Positions 21,131 to 30,700 of a DNA stretch of 45,035 nucleotides are shown piece by piece (the first letter of the stretch is position 1; each line of letters begins with the position of its first letter). The stretch is from the NCBI GenBank assembly GCA_964455095.1, contig CAYVUV010000304.1, forward strand, positions 1 to 45,035. Reading direction: 5' to 3'. This stretch comes from CAYVUV01 sp964455095 (GTDB taxonomy: Bacteria > Desulfobacterota > Binatia > HRBIN30 > CADEER01). The notes beneath the pieces are model-generated. The model was not told the origin of the DNA. It searched no databases and was given only the letters and a program-made list of their open reading frames with translations. Both the position numbers and the translations under genes were made by a program.

Positions 21131-23122
21131 ATGCCTGATCCCGTCGCGACCTCGCGCATCCTGTCCCTGGTGTTCACCGATTTGGCGGACTCGACCGCGC
21201 TGAAGACGCAGCGCGGCGATCAGGCCGTCGGCGCGCTGATCACGCGGCACCGGGCGCACGTGCGCCGGCTGGCGGCGGAGTCGGGCGGCCGCATCATCGA
21301 CTGGGCCGGCGACGGCTGCTTTCTGACCTTCGAGACGCCGAGCGCCGCGGTCTTGTTCGCGCTGCGGCTGCAGCAAGGGCACCACGAGGAGCCCGACCTC
21401 CCCGGCGTGCGCACCGGCATCCACATGGGCGAGGTGAGCGAACGGCCCGGCCCCGATGGCGATGCCGCGTATCCGCGTGTCGAAGGGCTCGCCGTCGATC
21501 TCGCCGCCCGCATCTCCGGCCTTGCCAGACCGGGACAGGTGCTGATGTCGTCAACGGTGGCGGACAGTGCGCGGCAGCGTCTCCAAGCAGACGCCTTCCC
21601 GCAGCCGGTGCGCTGGCGCGCGCACGGCGGCTACGCGTTGAAGGGCTTCGACGAGGCGCTGCAGATCCGCGAGGCCGGGCTCGAAGGCGTGGCGCCGTTC
21701 GAGGCACCGCCAGCGAGTGAGAAGGCAACACCGACCAGGCCTGCCGAGCCGGTGGCGGCCCGCCGGCGGATGTTGCCCATCGCGGTGCTCACCGTGGTCG
21801 TGGCGGGAACTGCGGTCGCCTTTCTCCTGATGGCGCGCGCGCCGGATCGGTCGACTGCCAACCCTACTGGAGGTGCGGCGGCCGGCAGCACAGAGAAGAC
21901 GGGAGGTGACGCGCTCGCGATCCCCGCCTTCGGCGGCCGGCCGGCGATTGCGGTGCTGCCGTTCGACAATCTCTCCCCCGACCCCGAGCAGGCCTTCTTC
22001 GCCGACGGACTGGCAGAAGATCTGATCACTCGACTCTCGACCTGGCGCGCCTTTCCCGTGATCGCACGCGGATCGAGCTTCCAATACCGCGGAGGAAGCA
22101 AAGACCTGAAACGTGTCAGTGCCGAGCTCGGCGCCCGCTATTTGGTCGAAGGCAGCGTGCGCCGCTCCGGCGATCGCATCCGCGTGACCGCGCAGCTGAT
22201 CGATGCCCCCTCAGGCGAGCATGTCTGGGCCGAGACCTACGACCGGCAGGTCACCGATGTCTTCGCCCTCCAGGACGAAGTGAGCACCATGATCGCGGCG
22301 TCGTTGATGGGCGACGTGGCGCGTGCAGAAAAGAATCGCGCCAGACAACGAGGCACCGGGAACCTCGAAGCGTGGAGCCTCTATCAGCTCGGTTTGCAGA
22401 GCGCCGACCGTCTGACGCGCGAGGGCAATGCCGATGCGCGCCAGCTCTTCGAGCGCGCGGTCGCAATCGATCCCCATTTCGCGACGGCGCTGGCGAATCT
22501 CGTGATGACGAACCTGTGGGACGTCGCGCTGGGTTGGAGCGACGAGCCCGAGCAGAAGGTGAAGGACGCGTTTGCAGTCGCCCGCCGCGCCGCGGATGTC
22601 GACCCACGTGATCCGCTGGCCCACGTTGCGCTCAGCTGGACCTACATTGTGGCAGGGGATCAGCGGAACGGACTCGATTCGGCACGCACGGCGGCGGACC
22701 TCAACCCGAGCATGCCGGACGCGTGGAACTGGCTCAGCTGGGCTCAGTTGATGGCCGGGGATCCCCAATCGGCCATCGTTTCTTCGGAACGGGTGCAGCG
22801 TCTCGACCCGCAGGGGCCCATGGCGTCGCTCACCAACGACAACCTGGCCAACGCGTACTGGGAGCTCGGACGCTATGAGGCCGGGCTCGAGGCGAGTCGC
22901 CGGCTGCTGGCCGCGCGTCCCGAGTACTACCCGGGCCATGTATATGCAGCCTTCAACTACGTGTCGCTTGGCCGCATCGACGAGGCGCGCGCGGCAATCG
23001 TCGCCGCACGCCGCCTCCAGCCCGATCTGTCCATCGAAACCATCCAGCGCATCTACGGCGTCTCACGTCCCGAGATCGACGCACGTCGGAACGCGGCACT
23101 GCGCCAGGCCGGGCTCGAGTGA
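21131..23122 (+). CDS. Membrane cyclase-homology/TolB-like/TPR protein (F)
   Basis: 663 residues, not a close paralogue of A-E. A class III cyclase homology domain (about 8-190) is followed by one membrane segment (about 214-236, IAVLTVVVAGTAVAFLLM), then the FlgO/TolB-N-like domain (from about 277, IAVLPFDNLSPDPEQAFFADG) and TPR repeats. D17 (FTDLADS) and D61 (WAGDG) are kept, but the Lys position is D57 and the transition-state Asn is Asp (AVDLAAR), so catalysis is doubtful. The architecture is common in proteobacteria, where the TolB-TPR part would be periplasmic. It begins six bases after E without an obvious ribosome binding site, so it may depend on upstream translation. Confidence 0.88.
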   Translation: MPDPVATSRILSLVFTDLADSTALKTQRGDQAVGALITRHRAHVRRLAAESGGRIIDWAGDGCFLTFETPSAAVLFALRLQQGHHEEPDLPGVRTGIHMGEVSERPGPDGDAAYPRVEGLAVDLAARISGLARPGQVLMSSTVADSARQRLQADAFPQPVRWRAHGGYALKGFDEALQIREAGLEGVAPFEAPPASEKATPTRPAEPVAARRRMLPIAVLTVVVAGTAVAFLLMARAPDRSTANPTGGAAAGSTEKTGGDALAIPAFGGRPAIAVLPFDNLSPDPEQAFFADGLAEDLITRLSTWRAFPVIARGSSFQYRGGSKDLKRVSAELGARYLVEGSVRRSGDRIRVTAQLIDAPSGEHVWAETYDRQVTDVFALQDEVSTMIAASLMGDVARAEKNRARQRGTGNLEAWSLYQLGLQSADRLTREGNADARQLFERAVAIDPHFATALANLVMTNLWDVALGWSDEPEQKVKDAFAVARRAADVDPRDPLAHVALSWTYIVAGDQRNGLDSARTAADLNPSMPDAWNWLSWAQLMAGDPQSAIVSSERVQRLDPQGPMASLTNDNLANAYWELGRYEAGLEASRRLLAARPEYYPGHVYAAFNYVSLGRIDEARAAIVAARRLQPDLSIETIQRIYGVSRPEIDARRNAALRQAGLE

Positions 23123-23129
23123 GGCGCTT

Positions 23130-23678
23130 GTGAACTGCGCCAGTTGCGGCCACGCCAACCCCGAGCGCGCGAAGTTCTGCCTCGAATGCGGCGCGCCCAT
23201 CGCTGTTCGCTGCGCGAGCTGCGGAACGGATCAACTTCTCGGCTCTCATGGGGATCAACTCCGGCACGGTCGTCGTCGGCAAGATCGGCGACGATCTGCG
23301 CATGGACTACACGGCACAGGGGCACATCGTCGGCCTGGCGCAGCGGATGGAACAGCTCGCCGAGCCGGGGACGATCTGCGTCACCGAGCACACCCGACGC
23401 CTGGTGGAGGGCTACTTCCAGGTGCGCGAGATGGGGAGCTTCACGATCAAGGGTGCACGTGCGCCGATCGAGGTGGCGGCGCTCGAAGGACTCGGCCAGC
23501 TGCGCACGCGACTCGACGTCATGGCCGAGTCGTTTGCCTTTCAGTTCCGCGGCGAACTGGCGGCGCTGCTCGGCGACAAGGCGGCGAGCGAGCGTGACCT
23601 GCGCAGCGCCGCTGCTGCTTTCGGCACCTCGAGTGCGGGGCCCGTGCCGAGTGGCTCGAGCAGCGGGTGCTTGGTTAG
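23130..23678 (+). pseudogene. Paralogue G: broken zinc ribbon-cyclase-TPR remnant
   Basis: GTG at 23130 opens a zinc ribbon (NCASCGHANPERAKFCLECG, then CASCG). A deletion then joins it, out of frame, to the second half of the cyclase domain (FSALMGINSGTVVVGKIGDD, through DYTAQGHIVGLAQRMEQ). A second deletion leads to the extreme C-terminus (RGELAALLGDKAASERDL), and a further shift back to the first frame gives ARAEWLEQRVLG and the stop at 23676-23678, matching the AERLEQELAS end of the family. The first metal-site half of the cyclase and the entire ATPase are gone. At least two frameshifts make this non-functional. Confidence 0.85.
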
Positions 23679-23722
23679 GCAGGATGGACACTACCGGTTG
23701 GGCCGACTAGGTCGATTGTGGC

Positions 23723-24277
23723 ATGAGCAAAGCGTTCACGAAGGAACCCGACGAGGACGACGAGCACGATGGCGCCGTCGAGGCCGTCCTGCCGGGCGGG
23801 TTCACGAACTACATCACGCCGGGCGGGCACAAGCGGCTCAACGACGAGCTCGAACGCTTGTGGCATGTCGACCGGCCGAAGCTCGTCGACACGATCGCGT
23901 GGGCGGCGAGCAACGGCGATCGCTCGGAGAACGGCGACTACATCTACGGCAAGCGCAAGCTGCGCGAGATCGACCGGCGCATCCGCTTCCTGTCGAAGCA
24001 CCTCGACAGCGCGGTGGTGGTGGACAATGCCGGCAAGGCCCACGAGCGGGTGTATTTCGGCGCCACCGTCACGGTGGCCGACGAATCCGGCGCCGAACGG
24101 ACCGTGAGCATCGTCGGCGTCGACGAGCTCGATCCGGGCCGCGGGCGCGTCTCGTGGATCTCACCCATCGCCACCGCCCTGCTGAAGGCAGCGGTCGGCG
24201 ATGTCGTCACGCTGCGGACGCCGCGCGGCACCGAAGAGCTCGAGATCATCGCCATCCGCTACGACGAGCTGCCCTGA
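23723..24277 (+). CDS. greB: Transcript cleavage factor GreB
   Basis: A 184-residue factor that enters the RNA polymerase secondary channel and stimulates cleavage of backtracked RNA. It has the GreB-type start MSKAFTKE, the coiled-coil region starting NYITPGGHKRLNDELERLW, and the acidic tip NGDRSENGDYIYG with D66 and E69 at the catalytic positions. REIDRRIRFLSKHLD is the characteristic GreB descending helix, and a C-terminal FKBP-like domain ends with VGDVVTLRTPRG. An N-terminal acidic patch (EPDEDDEHD) is usual for the GreB branch. It is preceded by the remnant G and has no strong ribosome binding site. It is unrelated in function to the cyclase array. Confidence 0.94.
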   Translation: MSKAFTKEPDEDDEHDGAVEAVLPGGFTNYITPGGHKRLNDELERLWHVDRPKLVDTIAWAASNGDRSENGDYIYGKRKLREIDRRIRFLSKHLDSAVVVDNAGKAHERVYFGATVTVADESGAERTVSIVGVDELDPGRGRVSWISPIATALLKAAVGDVVTLRTPRGTEELEIIAIRYDELP

Positions 24278-24378
24278 GACCCACGCCAGGGGCTGCCCCT
24301 GCCGGGCGATTGAACTCGTCCCCGCGCTGGTGCATGAAGGCGAGGGTCATTCACCCGCTCAACGCAGAGGAGAACGCG

Positions 24379-24759
24379 ATGTTCAGCCACATCATGGTCG
24401 GCTCCAACGATCTCGACGCATCCAAGAAGTTCTACGACGCCGTGCTCGGCACGCTCGGCATCGGCCCGGGCTTCACCGATGAGAAGGGGCGGATCTTCTA
24501 CATGGCGCCCACGGGCGTCTTCGCGGTCACCAAACCCATCAACGGCGCTCCCGCTTCCGCCGCCAACGGCGGCACGGTCGGGTTCGCCGTCGCGGACCCG
24601 GCCACCGCGGATGCGTGGCACGCGGCGGGGGTGGCCAACGGCGGCACGACCTGCGAAGACCCGCCGGGCGTACGCGAAGGCGGCATGGGCAAGATGTACC
24701 TCGCCTATCTGCGCGATCCGTCCGGAAACAAGATTTGCGCTCTTCATCGCATGAGCTGA
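24379..24759 (+). CDS. VOC-fold (glyoxalase/dioxygenase superfamily) protein
   Basis: A 126-residue single VOC module. The first beta-alpha unit is FSHIMVGSNDLDASKKFYDAVL, with H4 a likely metal ligand. The closing motif is YLAYLRDPSGNKICALHRM, as in many uncharacterised lactoylglutathione-lyase-like proteins. The substrate cannot be assigned. ATG at 24379 is preferred because AGGAGA sits properly upstream; an in-frame ATG at 24334 lacks one. 24278-24378 and 24760-24787 hold nothing else recognisable. Confidence 0.9.
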   Translation: MFSHIMVGSNDLDASKKFYDAVLGTLGIGPGFTDEKGRIFYMAPTGVFAVTKPINGAPASAANGGTVGFAVADPATADAWHAAGVANGGTTCEDPPGVREGGMGKMYLAYLRDPSGNKICALHRMS

Positions 24760-24787
24760 TTCCCCGCCTGAGAGAGCTCCGGCCGCG

Positions 24788-27700
24788 GTGACGATGAAGC
24801 TCCTCGATATCGTCCGCGAGGTCCGCCGCCATCTCGAGGAGAACGGCCGCGTGTCGCTGCGCATGCTGCGGCGGCAGTACGAGCTCGACGACGAGGCGCT
24901 CGACGAGCTGATCGAGGAGCTGGTCGACGTGCAGCGGATCGCCCGGCGCGAGGAGCACGTGCTGGTGTGGTCGGCTGCGTCGACGGCCGGCGCCGCCGTC
25001 CACGCGCCAGGTGTCGTTTCGGACTCGCGCAAGATCATCAGCATCCTCTTCGCCGATCTGATGGGTTCGACCGCTCTGCAGGAGGGGCTCGATCCGGAAT
25101 CGGTCAACCGCGTCATGGATGCCTACTACCAGGCGGTGCGCGGTCCGGTCGAAGCCGCCGGCGGCACCGTGGTCCAGTTGCTCGGCGATGGCGTCATGTG
25201 CGCCTTCGGCATCCCGCGGATTGCGGAGGACGACGCCTTGCGCGCGGTGCGTGCGGCGGTTGGGGTTCAGCAGGCGTTCCGAGAGTTCCTCAGCACCCAG
25301 GAGTGGTTGCGTGTGCCGATTGGCCTGCGCGTGGCGGTCAACACCGGCGAGGTGGTGGTCAGCGACGAGCACCCGGCCGGCATCGGCGATCCGCTCAACG
25401 TCGCGGCGCGTCTGCAGCAGGAAGCGCGCGACGGCGAGGTCTTGATTGGACAGGCGACGCGGCGACTGGTGGCGGACGCCGTCACGCTCGAGCAGGCGGG
25501 GGTGTTTGCGTTGAAAGGCCGCGCCGAGACAGTGACGGCGTACCGTGTGGTGTCGCTCGAGCGGCCGACGGGCGCGACGACCGCGGCGTTCGTGGGGCGC
25601 GACGACGAGCTGGCGCGCATCGCCGCGGTGTACGACGCGGCATGCGCTACGCCCGCCGCCCGGCTCGCCGTCGTCCTCGGCTCGCCCGGCCTGGGCAAGT
25701 CGCGCCTCATCGAGGAGGTCGCCCGCCGACTGGACGACGCGCGCGTCGTGACGGCGCAGTGCGACGCCGCGGGCGGAGCGACCTTCGCTCCAGTAGCCGA
25801 GGCGCTGCGCAAGTGGCTCGGCGCGAGCCGGGTCGATCGGACCGATTCGTCCGATCCGTCGGATCCGACCGATCCGTCCGCTGCCCTCGCGAGGCTGATC
25901 CCCGAAGGCCCCGACCGCGCCCGCATCATCAGCGGCATCACGGCGCTGCTCGCCGGCTCTCCCGCTTCGCCGGAGGAAACGTTCTTCGTCATCCGCCGCT
26001 TCCTGACCGCGCTGACAAACCCTGCTTCGCCCAAGGCTTCGCAGGGCCTGCGGCCGGTTGTTCTGGTGATCGACGACCTGCACTGGGCCGAGCCGCTGCT
26101 GCTCGATCTGGTCGAGCACCTGGTGCAGTGGGGCAGCGGCGTGCCGCTCTTCGTGCTCGTCGGGGGGCGACCGGAGCTGCGCGACCTGCGGTCCTCGCTG
26201 GCGACCCCGGGCGGGTTCGTCTCCGAGGTCGTGACGCTCTCCGGCCTCGATGCCGGCGCGGCTATGCGTTTGGCTGCGAACGTGATCGGCGCGAGCGATC
26301 TCCCCGCCGCCGTTGCCGCCAAGGTGCTCGCCACCAGCGAGGGCAACCCGCTCTTCGTCGGCGAGCTGGTGCGCATGCTGGTCGACGAAGGCGCCATGGA
26401 GCGCCAGGGTGAGCGCTGGATCGTCGGCGCCAACCTGGCGGCACTGGAGATGCCGCCCACCATTCATGCGCTCCTTGCCGCGCGCATCGAACGGCTGCGC
26501 CCCGAAGAGCGCACGGTGCTGGAGCGGGCGGCCGTGATTGGCCGGTATTTTTCGCGCAGCGCCGTGGTCGCGTTGCTCTCGCGCAACGGCAGCGAGCTCG
26601 ACGCCCGCCTGGAGGCACTGTGCCGCAGCGAGTTGATCGAGCGCGACACCGGTTGGTTCCTGGGCGAGCCGGTGCTGCGCTTCCACCACGTGCTGATTCG
26701 CGATGCCGCCTACCGTCGTCTGCTCAAGGGCACCCGCGCGGAGCTGCACGCCACGCTCGCCGACTGGATCGAGGCGCAAGTCGGCGACGCCGCCGAGCAT
26801 GACGAGACGATCGGCTGGCACCTCGAGCAGGCGCACCAGTTCCTGCGCGAGCTCGGGCCGCTGGATGAGAATGGACGGCACCTCGGCGAGCGCGCCGCTG
26901 CCCGCCTCGCTGCCGCCGGCCGTCGTGCGCTGGCGCGCGACGACGTGTCGCTGGCGGCCAGCCTGCTCGGGCGCGCGATCGCGCAGCTCGAAGGAGACGA
27001 CCCCGCGCGCGCCGACCTCGCGCTCGACTGGTGCGAGGCGCTGCTCTCGGCGGGCGACGTCGGCCCCGCGGCGGCCGCGATTGCCGAGCTCGGTCGCTTT
27101 GCTGATTCGACCGATCGGGCCGATCCGTCCGATCTGCAACCCTCCCGCCTGCGCGCCTGGCACACCTGCTTTGCCAGCCAGCTCACGGTGCTGACCGCAC
27201 CCCAGGGGCTGCAAGCCGCCGCCGACGCGGTGGCCGAGGCCGCGCGCCAGCTTGCCGCACAGGGCGACGCCGCGGGTGAAGCGAAGGCGCATTCGGTACA
27301 CGCACAGGCGCTGGCGCGGCTCGGCAAGGTCGGTGCGGCCGAAGCGGCGCTCGATCAAGCGCTGGCGGCGGCGCGCACGGCGGGCGACCGCCGCCGCGCC
27401 AACGCCGTGCTCGCCGGCGCGCCGCTGGCCGCGCTGTGGGGACCGAGCCCGGTGACGCGCGCCAGTGGCCGCTGCCTCGACGTCGTGCGCGTCCTGCGCA
27501 TCACCCAGGGCGCGCCGGCCGTCGAGTCGGTCGCTCTATCATGTCAGGGCGTGCTCGAAGCGCTGCGCGGTCGCACCGACGCGGCGCGGCGCATGCTTGC
27601 CTCGGCGCGCAAGATGGTCGAGGAGCTCGGCATCGCGCACCGCCTCTTCGAGGCCGACGCCTTTGCCGGACGCATCGCGGCGATGGAGGGCGACACGGTC

Positions 27701-30700
27701 GAGGCCGAGCGGCTGCTGCGCGGTGCGTACGAGGGCCTGCGTGACCTCGGTCTCGGCATCGACGCGGCGCGCGCCGGCGCACTGCTGGCGCGCGCGCTGC
27801 TCGCGCAGGATCGAGTCGCCGAAGCCGAAGCGCTCTCACACGAGAGCGAGGCGCTCGCCGGTGACGACCTGCAGGCGGCCATCGCCTGGCGCGGCGTGCG
27901 CGCCGAGGCGCTCGCCAAGCGCGGCGAGCACGCCGCCGCGCTCGAGCTGGCCAAGGCCGCTGTGACCATCGCGTCGGCCACCGATGCGCTGCTCGACCAT
28001 GCCGACGCGCGCGTTGCGCTCGCCGTGGCGCTGCGCGGCGCCGGCCGCGGGGCCGAGGCCGACGCCGAGGAGCGCCGCGCCATTGAGCTGTGGGAGGCGA
28101 AGGGCGCGACGCTCCTCGCCGAGCGCGCTCGGCGCAGCCCAAGCACCGGCCCTCGCAAGGGCGAGGCTCCCGCCGAGCCGCTCCTGGATCGGCGTCCGTC
28201 GAAGGCGAACGGCGCGACAGGAACCTCGCTGTCGCGAGAGTTACCGCACCCGCGGCGGCGCGTGCGCGCCAACGCCGCGGCGGAAAACGCGGCGCGCCTC
28301 GCCGCCGCGCTGGCGGCGGTCGATCTCGACGCCGCCGAGCGGCAGCTCGGCGATTCCGTGCACATCGTGCATCACCCCACCGGGCTCACTTACGACCGGC
28401 CGGCACTCCTGGAGTCATTTCGCCGAGGGTTCCAGACAACCAGGGGCCTGGTAGTTCGCCATGAAGCACTGGCGACGCTCGGCGACGCGCTCTGCTTGTC
28501 GCGTCAGCGGATGTCGATCGATTCGGTCGACGATGAGACCGTGTCCGTCGGCGCCGCCGAGATCGAAACCCTCATGTTGGAAGAGGTCGACGCCACGGGA
28601 CGCAGGAGTCGCACCGAGGTCTTCGCCATCGACCACGTCGCTGAAGCCATCGCCCGTCTCTACGAGCGCTACGCTGAGATTCTGCCCGACGGACCGGAGC
28701 GCCGGCGCGCGGCGGCGACGGCGCGCTCCATCGAAGTCACGTCGATGTCGCCCGACGATGTCGATCGCGCCGCGACCGTGATAGCGCCCGACTTCGCGTC
28801 CGTCGATCACCGGCCCCTGAGCACGTGGTCGATGCGCAGCGGCGCGGCGTTCCTCGAGCACCTGCGCGCCCTGCGGGACGTCGCCGCCGCCGTCGTCATT
28901 CGCACGTACGACATCTTGGCGCTCGGGTCGAATGCGCTGCTCACCCGGCGTCTGCACTCGGGCATCGAGCGCGTCGGCGGCGGTGCCTATGAGCGCCCCT
29001 TCCTCGTGCTCTTCGCTACCGACGCAGACGGCCGACTGGCGCGCGCCGAGTGGTTCGACGCCGACCGTGAAGCCGAGGCGCTGGCGCGCTTCGACGCACT
29101 CGTCGCGGGCACAGAGCCGAAGCGTCCCGTGCGCCGCCGCGTGCGCCCAAACGCGGCGACCGCACTTCAGGAACGCTTCGAGGCCGCGCTCGCGGCGCGC
29201 GACTTCGACGGTGTCGCGGCCGTCATCCCTGCGAGCCTCCAGGAGATCGATCACCCGACGGGATCGACCTACGGCGGCGACGCCTGCATCGCCTCGATGC
29301 AGCGCCTGTTCCGCTCGCGCCAGCCCCACTACGACGTCGAGCGGCTGGCGACACTCGGCGAGCTTCTCCTTCTCGTCCGGCGCCGCACGGGCGCAAGTGG
29401 GACCGAAAGCGGGAACTACGACGTCGGTGCCTACGAGAACGAGGCGATCCAGTTGTTCGAGTCCAATGAGCGCGCCCTTTTCTGCCGTTCGGAGGTGTTC
29501 GCCGCTGAACGCCTCGGCGATGCGATCGTTCGGCTGTACGAGCGCTACGCCGAGCTGCTGCCCGAGGGTCCCGAGCGCATCCGTGCCGCGGCGACGGCGC
29601 GCTCGGTCGCGGTGTGGAACGGATCGATCGACCCCGATCGCGTCGCGGCCACAACGGCCCCGCTCATCGAATGCGTCGACCATCGGATTCTTCAGCTCTG
29701 GAGCGCCCGAGGGGCGGACGAGTTCCTCGGCCAGTGGCGCGGCCAGCTCGATCTCGCCACCGGGTCCGTGCGCCACGACGACGTGCTCGCCGTAGAGCCC
29801 GACACCTTGCTCGTTCGCCAGACCTATTTCGGCAACGAACGAACCACCGGGGGCTTCTTCGACCATCCGCTCCTCGTGCTCTTCGCCTTCGGAGCCGATG
29901 GGCGCTTGATGCGGGCCGAGCTGTGGGAACCCGGCCGCGAAGCCGAGGCGCTGGCGCGCTTCGAGGAAATCACCGGTGAGGCGGAAACGCAGCGGGAGCC
30001 ATTCGCCAACGCGGCGTCGCGAGTGGTCGAGCGAGCCGTGCGCTGTTGGGCAGCGCGTGACTGGACGGGCATCCTGGCCGGCGTCTCGCCAGCAATCCGG
30101 ATGGACGACCGCCGTCGCATGATGCGTCTCGAGATCGGCTACGCAGACTTCGTCGCGCAGTTCCGCATGCTCTTCGACCAGCCCGCCAGCCGCTGGCGCG
30201 TGACCTTGCTCGCCACCCGAGGCGAGCGGCTTTCGCTGCACCGCACGAGCTTCACAGCCGAAGTTGCGGGAGGTGGCGGTGCGCTCACGGTCGAGAGCCT
30301 CAGCCTGACGGAGGTCGAAGACAACGGCCGCTGGATCGCTGTCGTCGCCTTCGAACCCGACGACGAGGTCGCCGCCCGCGCCGAGCTCGATGCGCGCTTC
30401 GAGGCCGGCGTGGGCGCAGGGGTGACGTGGCACTCTCGCCACCGCCGCGCCATCGAGGCGCGCGATTGGGAGGCTTTCGCCGCCGAAATGGCACCCGACT
30501 TCGCTTTTCGCGATCACCGCCTGCTCGGCTGGGGTATGAGCGTGCGCGACGCGCCGACCTTCGTGCGGGTGATGCAGTCGGTCTTCGATCTCGCGCCGGA
30601 CGCCCGCTATCGGGACGATCACATCCGGCTCTGCGAGCGCGGGCACCTCGCTCAGTCGACGCTGCTCGGCACCCGCGAGGGTGGGGCGTTCGAAAGTCCG

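Noticed and set aside
23248..24759. One continuous 503-codon frame linking cyclase fragment, greB region and VOC protein
   Set aside because: It passes through greB in the wrong frame; only its first part (pseudogene G) and last part (VOC, 24379-24759) are coding.
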